Source of the DNA: Micromonospora olivasterospora
Lineage (GTDB): Bacteria > Actinomycetota > Actinomycetes > Mycobacteriales > Micromonosporaceae
Length of the DNA stretch: 64,000 bases
Reading direction: 5' to 3'
Assembly (NCBI RefSeq): GCF_007830265.1
Contig: NZ_VLKE01000001.1
Coordinates: 3,224,001-3,288,000, forward strand
In this document: positions 1 to 8,372 of the stretch, one piece after another
Numbering within the stretch: position 1 is the stretch's first letter
Layout of the letters: each line of letters begins with the position of its first letter
Notes under the pieces: generated by a model
What the model saw: the letters and a program-made list of their open reading frames with translations, nothing else
Database searches by the model: none
What the model was told of the DNA's origin: nothing
Made by a program: the position numbers and the translations under genes

Positions 1-2
1 AC

Positions 3-1004
3 GTCACCCGCATGATCCTGATTGGGCTCGTCCCGCTGCTGGCGGCGTTCGACGCGCTGAACGTCCCGCTGCTCCTGGCGATCACCTTCGGGGTGGGCAT
101 GGCGGCCGTGCTGTTCGACGTCAGCTGGATGTCCTTCGTACCCACTCTGGTTCGGGAGCCCGAATACCTGGTCGAGGCGAACGCCAAACTGACCACCACG
201 GCCGCGACGGCCGATGCCGCCGGTCCCGGCGTGGCGGGTTCGCTGGTCAACCTGCTGACGGCTCCGGTCGCGATCGCCGCGAACGCCGTCACCTTCCTCG
301 GCTCGGTGCTGTCCCTCCTGCTGATCCGCACCCGCGAGCCGGTGCCGAGCACACCGGCCAAGCGGCGGCCCGGCACGGAGCTGGTGGAAGGGCTGCGCTT
401 CGTCGTGGGGAACCAGTACGTCCGATGGGTTGCCGTGGTCGGCGGCATGGCGAACTTCTTCATGTCGGCCACCCAACCCATGTTCATCCTCTACGCGGTG
501 CGCATCCGGGACGTTCCACCCTCCGTGCTTGGTCTGATGCTGACGATCGGTGCGTGCGGCGGCATCCTGGGTGGCTTGATGTCCCAGCGTCTGTTGAGCC
601 GGCTGCGACTCGGCTACGTCTACGCCGGTGGCCTGATCATGGCCTTCGTTCCGTCGCTGCTGCTGCCGGCGGCCTCCGGCCCGGCTTGGGTGGTCTACGC
701 ACTGTTCACCGCCGCGTGGTTCCTGGCCTTCGTCGGGCTCAGCATCGTCAACATCCTGATCATGAGCCTTCGGCAGACGGTCACACCACCGGCGATAATG
801 GGCCGGATGAACGCCGCGGTGCGTGCCGTCATGTTCGGCCTCGGCGCACTTGGCGGCCCGATCGCCGGGGCGATCGCGGCACAGGCCGGGGTACGGGGCG
901 CGCTGTGGGTGTCCACGTCCGCCAGCGCCCTGTTCGTGCTCAGTGTGCTGGTCTCACCGGTCAGCAGGCTCAGAACGATGCCGCCGCCCGTCGGGACCGA
1001 CTGA
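3..1004 (+). CDS. MFS exporter, 5'-truncated by window edge
   Basis: This is the C-terminal part of a major facilitator superfamily permease of the EntS/MFS_3 type. The reading frame is open to the left edge, with three codons before the first internal ATG at position 12, so the true start lies outside the window. About 330 residues are visible against roughly 400-420 for the family. Several hydrophobic helices alternate with short basic loops, and the protein ends in a charged tail. It stops 26 bp before the end of the leftward biosynthetic genes, so it faces them tail to tail. Placement beside a specialised-metabolite cluster suggests product export or self-resistance, which is inference. 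It could equally be an unrelated drug efflux pump. Confidence 0.8.
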   Translation, partial: VTRMILIGLVPLLAAFDALNVPLLLAITFGVGMAAVLFDVSWMSFVPTLVREPEYLVEANAKLTTTAATADAAGPGVAGSLVNLLTAPVAIAANAVTFLGSVLSLLLIRTREPVPSTPAKRRPGTELVEGLRFVVGNQYVRWVAVVGGMANFFMSATQPMFILYAVRIRDVPPSVLGLMLTIGACGGILGGLMSQRLLSRLRLGYVYAGGLIMAFVPSLLLPAASGPAWVVYALFTAAWFLAFVGLSIVNILIMSLRQTVTPPAIMGRMNAAVRAVMFGLGALGGPIAGAIAAQAGVRGALWVSTSASALFVLSVLVSPVSRLRTMPPPVGTD

Positions 1005-1030
1005 CCTGGCCCCGGCGGAGGCCGCCGGCG

Positions 1031-1804
1031 TCAGAGGCTGCGGACGAGGCCGCCGTCGCAGCGCAGAGCCGTCCCGGTGATGTACGACGCCGGCCCGCTG
1101 CAGAGGAACGCGGCGGCCGCGGCGAATTCGGCGGGACGCCCGTAGCGTCCGGCCGGGATCGTCGCGACAGACGCTTGCTCGACCTCGGCGACGCTACGGC
1201 CCGAGCGTTCCGCGTTCGCGGCGTCGACCGCGGCGGTCCGATCGGTCCTGATGCGACCCGGCAGCAGGAGGTTCACGGTCACGCCGTCGGCGGCGACCTC
1301 CGCGGCCAGCGTCTTCAGGTAACCGGCGAGCGCGGCTCGCCCGAGGTTCGACAGCGCGAGGTTGGGCAGTGGAGCGGTGACGCCGCTGGAGCCGACCGCC
1401 AGGATTCGGCCCCAGCCGCCCGCCCGCATGGCCGGCAATGCCTGCGAGACCAGCCGGATGTGCTGGCGCAGCAGCCCCCCGAGCGCGACGTCCACGTCAT
1501 CGGTATCGATGGCTGTCGCCGGAGCGGGTCGGGGGCCTGGACCGTTGAGCACGAGAATGTCCGGTGGGCCGAAAGCGTCCACCGTTGCCGAGACGAGCTC
1601 GGCCGGGCCGTTTTCGCTGAGGAGATCCACGTCGACCCCGATGGCACTGGGAAGACTTGCGGCGATTTCCTTGGCCCGGCCCGCCCGGCGGCCACAGATC
1701 ACCGTGTTCGCGCCCTCTTCGGCCAGCGTCCGCGCGATCGCCTCACCGAGGCCACCGGTCGACGCGCAGACCAATGCGGTACGCCCCGAAAGACCGAGGT
1801 TCAT
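1031..1804 (-). CDS. Non-classical short-chain dehydrogenase/reductase (FabG-like)
   Basis: This 257-residue Rossmann-fold protein resembles 3-oxoacyl-ACP reductases. The dinucleotide loop is present as ASTGGLGEAIA, and the C-terminal segment with YITGTALRCDGG is typical of SDRs. The active site is unusual: the VGSSG serine is present, but the YxxxK pair reads as S and R (SNLGRAAL). This matches the known BKR_like_SDR_like subgroup, which departs from the classical tetrad. I chose the ATG at 1804 because GGGAG lies about 7 bp upstream; the frame is open a further 20 codons. It is the last visible gene of the leftward cluster, 122 bp after the DUF2000 gene. A tailoring or substrate-binding role is inferred. 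Confidence 0.82.
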   Translation of the reverse strand: MNLGLSGRTALVCASTGGLGEAIARTLAEEGANTVICGRRAGRAKEIAASLPSAIGVDVDLLSENGPAELVSATVDAFGPPDILVLNGPGPRPAPATAIDTDDVDVALGGLLRQHIRLVSQALPAMRAGGWGRILAVGSSGVTAPLPNLALSNLGRAALAGYLKTLAAEVAADGVTVNLLLPGRIRTDRTAAVDAANAERSGRSVAEVEQASVATIPAGRYGRPAEFAAAAAFLCSGPASYITGTALRCDGGLVRSL

Positions 1805-1926
1805 TACCCATCTCCCGAAGAATTCGAGGTACGCGGGCGCGGCCATGATCGGTTGCGCCCGCACCGTTCGACTCGATCAGGGCGCGGCTACGGAAGGCGT
1901 CACCGCTGGATGTGACGCCTCGGCCG

Positions 1927-2364
1927 TCATCGGTACATCGACGCGCCCTTGACCACCTTGTCCACCTGGTTCTTGGGCCCGTAGAGGGCCAGCCCCACCA
2001 GGTCCAGCTTCGCGGTGGCCACCGCCCGAACCGCCGCCCGGTTGTCCACGTCGTTACCGGTCGCGAACAGGTCCGCAGTAAAGATCGACAGCGGAATGCC
2101 GCGGGTCAGCGCGCGGCCGTGCACGGTGGTGAGCACCTCCGCGCTCCCACCGAGCACCAGTACCGGCTGGCGGAACATCGGCAGGTAGGTCACCCCATCC
2201 GCATCGCGGTAGTCCTCCCCGAGGATTTCCGGATTCGCGTGCGGCAGACCGCTGACCAAGAATGCCGTGACATTGACTGCCTGCCAGCTTTCGAGGTTGT
2301 CCCGAAGGACCACGACAATCTTGTTCTGGTGCCGTACGGGCGCATCGGCCTGTTCGTTTTCCAT
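1927..2364 (-). CDS. DUF2000 family protein
   Basis: The product has about 145 residues counted from the ATG at 2364. It shows the features I associate with DUF2000: an N-terminal KIVVVLRDNLESWQ segment, then GLPHANPEILGEDYRDADG, YLPMFRQPVLV, and a C-terminal LVGLALYGPKNQVDKVVKG. The family has no established biochemical role; some members resemble peptidyl-tRNA hydrolase-like folds. It sits between the PP-loop ATPase gene (168 bp upstream) and the SDR gene, all in the same orientation, so co-expression with the cluster is likely. The upstream-extended frame (to 2481) lacks family similarity, which is why I prefer the internal start. Confidence 0.8.
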   Translation of the reverse strand: MENEQADAPVRHQNKIVVVLRDNLESWQAVNVTAFLVSGLPHANPEILGEDYRDADGVTYLPMFRQPVLVLGGSAEVLTTVHGRALTRGIPLSIFTADLFATGNDVDNRAAVRAVATAKLDLVGLALYGPKNQVDKVVKGASMYR

Positions 2365-2532
2365 GGCCGTCCATCCTACTCGCTTAACCGAGCGCGCCGA
2401 CATGACGGCCCGAGGTTCGCCCGGCGGTTCCGAGATCCTGAGACAGGACCCACCGGGCAGCCTCGGCGTCATGAACCACATTCACGCTGTGCGTGGTCGA
2501 CGGTGGTCAAGGTTGTCGCCGACCAACCGGTT

Positions 2533-4008
2533 CTAGCGGCCGGCGACCCGGTCGATAACCTCGTCCCCCTCGGGATTGCGCTTCGCGGTGATCACCTTTT
2601 GGTGCGGGTCGGTGGACATGACCTGCTGGAATACCGGCGCCTGCGCGGAGATATCCGTTCTGGGCGACCACAGCGGGCCGTCATGGAGGATCCGCAGATC
2701 GGTGATGCTCAGCCCGCTGATACGTTCCAGGCGGGCGGCCAGTTCCCCGTCCTCCGCGCCCGCCAGGAGTCGGCGGATCCGGTCCTCGTCCAGCAGCAGC
2801 CCCGGATGCTCGCCAGCCAGGAAATCGTGCAGGTTGGCCGCGCGTCCGGCAAAGGGGGAGTACACCATGCAGATCATCTGCGTCGTGGTCAGCCCGAACG
2901 CGTCCTCCGCGTACTGGGCCGCGATCTTACGCATCGACTCGACACCGGCACTGGTGGCGTAGCGATCCCGCATCTGCTCGATCAGGTGCTGCGGGAAGTG
3001 CTTACGCTCCATCAGGCCCAACGCGAAGTCGACGTACTGGGCGATCCCCTCGTCATAGGTCCGCTTGTACGCACGCTCCGTCCGCAGCCCCCGTAGGTGG
3101 GCCATGAGCGCCGGGTTCGCGCAGTCGGATTCGGTGAAGTTGAATGCGATCTCGTCGAAGACGAATCCGAGAAAGTCCGTCAGGAGTTGCCAGTGCGCCC
3201 CCGAGGCGTAGCTCGTGTAGTCGTAGATCGAGAAGAACTTCAACATGGCGGGGACGTCCACCGTCACCCCGCGTTCCTGGATCCGCTCCACGTTGTCGGT
3301 GCCGTGGATCTCCTGGAAGTACGCCCGCGCGAGCCCGTTGAGCGTCTCCAGCGTGCCCTTGAACCCCTTCCCGCCGCCGTCGGCGGGCTTCAGGCCGGCG
3401 TCCCGGGCCAGCTTGCGGATCCACAGCGCATAGTCACGCTGTTCGCGGGGAGAGTCCCCCGTGATGATCAGGTCCACGCCGTCGCCGTGCCGGGCCAGTA
3501 CGCCGAAGGAGTTCGCCACGTTGAGGTTGCATGCGTTGCAGAACGCGGCCCGCCCGTCGCCGTAGGCCCGGTGGCCGGACATCAGCATGTCGATCCGGTT
3601 GAACTCGAGGAGCCGGTACGGCATGCTGCGGTCCCGCTCGAAGGGGCGAACCTGGTCGCCCTCCACCAGCAGCAGTTCGACATTCGGATCGTCATAGAGA
3701 CCGAGCGCCTGATAGGTGCGGTCGATGTTCAGCATCACCTGGTACGGCATGCCACCATGACGCATGGTCGCGATCCGTAACCGGAAGGTCTCGCCGTATC
3801 GCTCCGCGAGCGCCAGGTGGACCGCGCGCACGAACGCCACCGCATACGCGCTGTCCTTGCCGCCGCCGTAGGCGACCATCACGAGGTTCTTTCCCAGCTC
3901 GTCCTGTCGGGGCAGGGCGTCGTAGAGGGTGGTGGCGCAGCGCTCGACCGCCGGCACATCCTGCTCCGGCAGCGCCTTTCGTAATTCGTCCAGCACAGAA
4001 GGGCTCAT
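2533..4008 (-). CDS. PP-loop ATPase (adenylating/thiolating type), pathway enzyme of unknown substrate
   Basis: This 491-residue protein carries a pyrophosphatase-loop motif near residue 45 (AYGGGKDSAY, the SGGxDS type), as in enzymes that adenylate a substrate before amination or sulfur transfer. A CNAC (CxxC) pair lies near residue 160, followed by IITGDSPREQRD; another cysteine occurs near residue 298. CxxC plus PP-loop is the arrangement of TtcA/NcsA-type thiolases, where cysteines hold zinc or an Fe-S cluster, but I cannot assign this protein to either family. The start at 4008 has AAGGAG about 8 bp upstream. It lies 117 bp after the thioesterase in the leftward cluster. Amidation, ligation or thiolation are all possible roles. 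Confidence 0.78.
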   Translation of the reverse strand: MSPSVLDELRKALPEQDVPAVERCATTLYDALPRQDELGKNLVMVAYGGGKDSAYAVAFVRAVHLALAERYGETFRLRIATMRHGGMPYQVMLNIDRTYQALGLYDDPNVELLLVEGDQVRPFERDRSMPYRLLEFNRIDMLMSGHRAYGDGRAAFCNACNLNVANSFGVLARHGDGVDLIITGDSPREQRDYALWIRKLARDAGLKPADGGGKGFKGTLETLNGLARAYFQEIHGTDNVERIQERGVTVDVPAMLKFFSIYDYTSYASGAHWQLLTDFLGFVFDEIAFNFTESDCANPALMAHLRGLRTERAYKRTYDEGIAQYVDFALGLMERKHFPQHLIEQMRDRYATSAGVESMRKIAAQYAEDAFGLTTTQMICMVYSPFAGRAANLHDFLAGEHPGLLLDEDRIRRLLAGAEDGELAARLERISGLSITDLRILHDGPLWSPRTDISAQAPVFQQVMSTDPHQKVITAKRNPEGDEVIDRVAGR

Positions 4009-4125
4009 CTGATACTCCTTGCCTCACGATTTTGACCAGCCGCAGCGAAATTCAGCCGGTCGGGCCGCCTCGATGGGGCCCGCTCCGGGTAGGGCTGGTG
4101 TCCGTCAACGGGCGGAACGGACCCG

Positions 4126-4860
4126 TCACTCTCGGGCGACTTCCACCCCCGAGCCGATCTCACGCAGCCACGAGATGAACTCGGAGCCGTGCAGAACGTG
4201 CGAGTGGCCGCCCACGAAGACCCGGTAGGTGAATTCACCGGACGTGGTGGGCCGCCAGGCCCTGATTCCGTCCGTGGTCGCCAGCTGATCCCCGTCGCCG
4301 CGGGCGGCGCGGATCGGGGAGCGCAGTCGCGGGTATGTCGATGGCACAAATTCCCTGAGCAGCCGGAGATCCTGCATGGCCAGGTCGAGGGTGGCATCCC
4401 GCCAGTCGTCGGAGACATCCGCGTCCGGAGCGAGGTCCGCCAGGTAGACGGCGAGGTCCGACCGGCTCCGCGTGACCGTTTCGGGCACCGCGAGCAGGCT
4501 CGGCGCGGTCGCGCCGACGACCACCAGGGAGACGACCCCCGTCCCGACTTCCTCCAGCCGCGCCGCCACCGCGTACGCGACGTACGCGCCGAAACTGTGT
4601 CCGACGAGTACGGGCCGATTCGGCTTCCGGCGGACGATCTGGGCAACGCAATACTTGACGACTGCGGTGAACGACTCGGCCGGCTTGCCGAAATCTCGGC
4701 CGAACCGACCGGGGTAGTGAGCCAGCCACGCCGAGGGTTGGAACTCTCGGACCACGGCCCGAAGTTCGCCGCCGAACGAACCGGCGCCCGGGAAGACGAT
4801 GAGGTCGAGGCTCACAGGCGCATCGCTTCCTCCCGCGGTCTGAGCTCGCCGGGGGTTCAC
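4126..4860 (-). CDS. Type II thioesterase
   Basis: This 244-residue alpha/beta hydrolase is of the stand-alone thioesterase kind that accompanies NRPS/PKS systems and removes wrong or stalled groups from carrier proteins. Diagnostic segments in order are FPGAGSFGGE, HYPGRFGRDFG, the nucleophile elbow GHSFGAY, an acidic GDGDQL stretch expected to hold the catalytic Asp, and GGHSHVL holding the catalytic His. The GTG start overlaps the stop of the asparagine-synthetase-like gene by 4 bp (GTGA), so the two are translationally coupled. In a pathway with a single visible carrier protein it could also release the finished intermediate; that is inference. Confidence 0.9.
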   Translation of the reverse strand: MNPRRAQTAGGSDAPVSLDLIVFPGAGSFGGELRAVVREFQPSAWLAHYPGRFGRDFGKPAESFTAVVKYCVAQIVRRKPNRPVLVGHSFGAYVAYAVAARLEEVGTGVVSLVVVGATAPSLLAVPETVTRSRSDLAVYLADLAPDADVSDDWRDATLDLAMQDLRLLREFVPSTYPRLRSPIRAARGDGDQLATTDGIRAWRPTTSGEFTYRVFVGGHSHVLHGSEFISWLREIGSGVEVARE

Positions 4861-6632
4861 AGCCGGAGCCCCAGTTCATCCATCACCATGGCGATGCTGA
4901 TGGCACTGAGCCGGAAGTCCCATTTCTCCGACTGGGTTGTCCGCGGGTCCGCGTCGAGACAGTCCTCGGCGAAGACGCCCGAGGCGGCGACCAGGTCGCG
5001 CCAACTGGCCCACGTCCGCGCGTCCATGCCCGACCGCAGGTCGTACGCGGTGAATCCGTGCTTGCCGCGCCGCAGAACCGATTCGGGGACTATCCCCTGA
5101 TAGGCCGTTCTCAGGCACGACTTGCCCTCGAAGTCGACCACCTTGGCGTCGTCCTCGGTTCGCAGGGCGAGTGAGACGACCGAGTTCCCGAGGAAGGGGT
5201 ATCGTCCCTCGATCGAATTGGCCATCAGCATCGAGTCGCCGTGGTCGCCGAGCAGGTGGCCGGACAGTTGGACGTACACGTCGGCGATGGAGCGCAGTTG
5301 CATCGCCGAGAGCTGTTCCACCTCCTCGTCGGTGAACGGGATGAGCCGCGACCGCCAGAACTCGTTGCCGGCGACCGCGTCGCGTGCCTCAGGCGTGAGG
5401 TACGCGTTCCGCCGTCGCTCCACCCGCCGCCAGTCGACCTCCCAGCCGAACTCTGCCCGTCCCCATGCCTGCTCGTTCTCGGCTCGGGAACTGCGGCTGG
5501 ACCTTGCCGCGCTGTCGAAGGCGTAGGAGTCGTAGCCGAAGAACAGTTCGTCCGCGCCCTCCCCGGCGACGACCCCCTTGATGCCGTCGGCTCGGACGGC
5601 GTCGGCCAGCATCATGGCGGCCACGTTGTACGTCTCACGCTGGGGATAGCAGCAATGCCGGACCATCCGCTCGAACTTCGATGTGATGTCGGTCTGCCGG
5701 CAACGGATCCGCTCGTGTTTGCTCCCGACGAGCTCGGCCACTTCGGTCTGGAAGCGGCCCTCGTCCAGTTCCCGTTCGTCGAACACCACGGAGTACGTCC
5801 GCACGGGCCGGTCGAGCAACGCGGCCGACTCCATGACGATCGCCGTCGAGTCGAATCCTCCGCTCAGGTACGCGCCGATCTCCACGTCGGCCCTCAGCCG
5901 ATCGCGGGTCGACTGGCGCAGCCCATCGCGAAGCGCTTCGGCGGACACCGGCTCCGTGCCGGTCCAGAACTCGCCGTAGCGCCAGTAGCGCAGGGTCTCC
6001 GGCTCACCGGCGCCAAACCGTACGGCGCAACCGGGCGGAACGGCCGCCACGCCGGCCACGAGGGTCTGCGGGGCGACGACGTTGCCCAGCGAGAGGTACT
6101 GGTCGACGCCACCGATGTTCAGCTTCCAGTTGTTCGCGACACAGAGCACGAGCGGCTTGATCTCCGAACAGAAGTGAACCGTCGATCCGGCGACCGTGTA
6201 GTACATCGGGCAGATCCCGAATCGGTCCCTGGCCAGATACAGCGCGTTCTCGGCACGGTCGAGGATGACGCTGGCGAACTGCCCATCCACCAGGCCGAGC
6301 CCGTCAACGCCGTACTGCGCGACGAGTTCCGGGATCACCGCCACATCGACACCGTTTCGCTGCCGGTCCTGGCCCACCCTCGCCCGCAACGCCCGCGCGT
6401 TGTAGACCTCGCCGTTCGTCATCGCCACGTAACGGCCACCGCGGTCCTCCGCCGGCTGCCACCCGTCGACGAGGCCGGTCATGCCGAGGCGACCGAGCTT
6501 CGCACAGATCGTCTCGGTGTTCAGTGAATAGGTTTCATCAGGCCCGCGGTGGACCAGCCGGGAATGCATGGCGGCGGCGATGCCGCGATCAAGCCGACCG
6601 TCCGGGGCGAACGTGCCACACACACCGCACAC
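4857..6632 (-). CDS. Asparagine-synthetase-like glutamine-dependent amidotransferase
   Basis: The protein has about 591 residues with an N-terminal class II glutaminase domain and a C-terminal synthetase domain. Glutaminase motifs are CGVCGTF, HRGPDE and NGEVYN. The synthetase domain has the PP-loop LSGGFDST near residue 250 and GEGADELFFGYDSY. I place the start at the GTG at 6632, since this puts Cys at position 2, where it becomes the N-terminal nucleophile after Met removal. The frame also opens at a GTG at 6641, overlapping the upstream stop, but that start would bury the cysteine. Intact glutaminase residues argue for genuine glutamine-dependent amidation and against a beta-lactam synthetase, in which this cysteine is missing. 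The substrate is unknown; it may be the carrier-bound or released acid of this cluster. Confidence 0.88.
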   Translation of the reverse strand: MCGVCGTFAPDGRLDRGIAAAMHSRLVHRGPDETYSLNTETICAKLGRLGMTGLVDGWQPAEDRGGRYVAMTNGEVYNARALRARVGQDRQRNGVDVAVIPELVAQYGVDGLGLVDGQFASVILDRAENALYLARDRFGICPMYYTVAGSTVHFCSEIKPLVLCVANNWKLNIGGVDQYLSLGNVVAPQTLVAGVAAVPPGCAVRFGAGEPETLRYWRYGEFWTGTEPVSAEALRDGLRQSTRDRLRADVEIGAYLSGGFDSTAIVMESAALLDRPVRTYSVVFDERELDEGRFQTEVAELVGSKHERIRCRQTDITSKFERMVRHCCYPQRETYNVAAMMLADAVRADGIKGVVAGEGADELFFGYDSYAFDSAARSSRSSRAENEQAWGRAEFGWEVDWRRVERRRNAYLTPEARDAVAGNEFWRSRLIPFTDEEVEQLSAMQLRSIADVYVQLSGHLLGDHGDSMLMANSIEGRYPFLGNSVVSLALRTEDDAKVVDFEGKSCLRTAYQGIVPESVLRRGKHGFTAYDLRSGMDARTWASWRDLVAASGVFAEDCLDADPRTTQSEKWDFRLSAISIAMVMDELGLRL

Positions 6633-6637
6633 CGTGA

Positions 6638-8356
6638 TCACACACCCTGGTCCGGCAGTTGGGCGACGAGCGCCTTCAGGTTTTCCGCGCGCAGGACGTC
6701 CCGGACACCGACGTCCATCCAGCCGAGCTGCTTCAACGTGCCCACCAGCTGCACCGTGGAGGCCGAGTCACCGCCGACCTCGAAGAAGTTGTCGTCGAGG
6801 CTGACGTCAGCCGTTCCGGTGAGGCGGCGTACCGCGCCGAGAACCCGATCCGCGGGGGAGTCGTCGCGACCCGCCGGCGCCCCGCGACGACGGCTCGCCC
6901 GGAGCGCACTCCGGTCGACCTTGCCGTTGCGCGTGTAGGGCATCCTTTCGATCTGCAGGATCACCGAGGGGACCTTGTAGGAGTCCAGGACCCGCTCCAG
7001 GTGCGCGCGGACATCACGAGGAGTGGCGGCACCCAGGTAGTAGCAGACCAGGGCATCGGCGTCGGACGTATCCGCGTCTTCGTGGGACTCGGCGGTCACC
7101 ACGGCCTCCTCGACCCCGCTGAGGCGACAGGCCGCACTCTCGATCTCGCCGGGATCGAGGCGGTAACCACGGACCTTCATCTGCCGATCCAGTCGTTCGA
7201 CGTAGAAGATCTGCCCGCCACGAAGTTCGACGATGTCACCGGTTCGATAGACACGGTCGCCGTCGTCACCGACGAAGAGTCGGGTGCCATGGGGCGCCAG
7301 GTAGCCCAAGGCAACGCAGTCGCCAGTCATCACCAGTTCCCCGCGGGTCCCTGCCGAGCCGATGGGTGTGGCCTCAGCCGCCTCCGGCAACGGGGCGAGC
7401 TGGTAACCGCCCTCGCCCACCAACTCGCCGAGCGGGACCGAGTCGGCACAGTCGTCCGGGTCCAGCGCGCCGCTGAGGAAGTTGCAGATCGTGGTTTCGG
7501 TTGTCCCGTAGGCGTTGTGGAACGCCGCGACCGACGACCACTTCCGGACCACCGCCTGGCGGCATGCTCCCCCGCCATTGATCACGTGTCGCAAGCTCAT
7601 GGCTCGGGTCGGCGCGGTCGCCGTCAGTGCGAACGGGGTGGTCTTCACGTGGGTGACATGGAACCTCTCCAGCGTGTTCTGTAGCGCCGGCCCCGGACCG
7701 AGGTGTTCCTCGTCCAGGACCACAAGGCACGCGCCGGAGGTCAGCGTCCAGAGGATCTCGGTGATGCAACCATCGAAGGTCAGGCGCGCGAACTGCAACG
7801 TGCGGGACGTCGTGTCCAGTGCCAGGCGTTCGGCATGGTCGCGGATCACCCGCCCCAGTGGGTCGACGCGTACCAGCACGCACTTGGGCTCGCCGGTGGA
7901 GCCCGACGTGTAGATCGCATAGCCGATCCGGTCGGAGGCGGCGAACGGTTGCTTCCAGGGTGGCCTGATCCGGTCTTCCGCGGCACCCCGCCACTGGGCC
8001 GGCACCTCGCCGAGCACCGGCGCGTCCGAGCGTGCCGGGGTCCTGGCCAGCGTGGCGATCCCGAGCATATTGATCTTGACAGAGTACGACGCGCTGTCGC
8101 GTGGATCGATGAACAAGAACGGGCGGCCGGCCTTCAGTGCGCCGACCATGGCGACGATCGAGCCCGGCGTCCGCGTAGCCTCGATGCCGATGAACTCACC
8201 GGGCGCGGTACTCGATTCGAGTTGTGCGATGAAGTCACTGACCTGCTCGCCGAAGCGCCGGTAGCTGATGACCCCGTTTGCGGTCGCGATGGCATCGCAC
8301 TCGGGATGGGCGCGTACGGCGTTGTCGATGTCAGACACTACGGAAATGTGATTCAT
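6638..8356 (-). CDS. Stand-alone NRPS adenylation-thiolation didomain
   Basis: This 572-residue protein activates one amino acid as an adenylate and loads it onto its own carrier domain. Core motifs are visible in order: YTSGSTGEPK (A3), FDGCITE (A4), NAYGTTETT (A5), GELVMTG (A6), YRTGD (A7), VRGYRLDPGEIE (A8) and NGKVDR with the catalytic lysine (A10). The carrier domain follows, with DNFFEVGGDSAS holding the phosphopantetheine serine. There is no condensation or thioesterase domain. By my alignment the specificity pocket begins D-G-T-N-H-A; the leading Asp implies an alpha-amino group, but I cannot name the substrate. It starts 16 bp after the FAH-like gene. Confidence 0.93.
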   Translation of the reverse strand: MNHISVVSDIDNAVRAHPECDAIATANGVISYRRFGEQVSDFIAQLESSTAPGEFIGIEATRTPGSIVAMVGALKAGRPFLFIDPRDSASYSVKINMLGIATLARTPARSDAPVLGEVPAQWRGAAEDRIRPPWKQPFAASDRIGYAIYTSGSTGEPKCVLVRVDPLGRVIRDHAERLALDTTSRTLQFARLTFDGCITEILWTLTSGACLVVLDEEHLGPGPALQNTLERFHVTHVKTTPFALTATAPTRAMSLRHVINGGGACRQAVVRKWSSVAAFHNAYGTTETTICNFLSGALDPDDCADSVPLGELVGEGGYQLAPLPEAAEATPIGSAGTRGELVMTGDCVALGYLAPHGTRLFVGDDGDRVYRTGDIVELRGGQIFYVERLDRQMKVRGYRLDPGEIESAACRLSGVEEAVVTAESHEDADTSDADALVCYYLGAATPRDVRAHLERVLDSYKVPSVILQIERMPYTRNGKVDRSALRASRRRGAPAGRDDSPADRVLGAVRRLTGTADVSLDDNFFEVGGDSASTVQLVGTLKQLGWMDVGVRDVLRAENLKALVAQLPDQGV

Positions 8357-8372
8357 GGACGAGTACCCACCC

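Noticed and set aside
425..1915. A rightward open frame overlapping the MFS and SDR genes.
   Set aside because: It crosses two real genes in other frames and is Arg/Gly-rich, as expected of a GC artefact.
4857..6632. Beta-lactam synthetase as an identity for the Asn-synthetase-like gene.
   Set aside because: Beta-lactam synthetases lack a working glutaminase nucleophile, whereas here Cys2 and all glutaminase motifs are intact; no other beta-lactam gene is visible.
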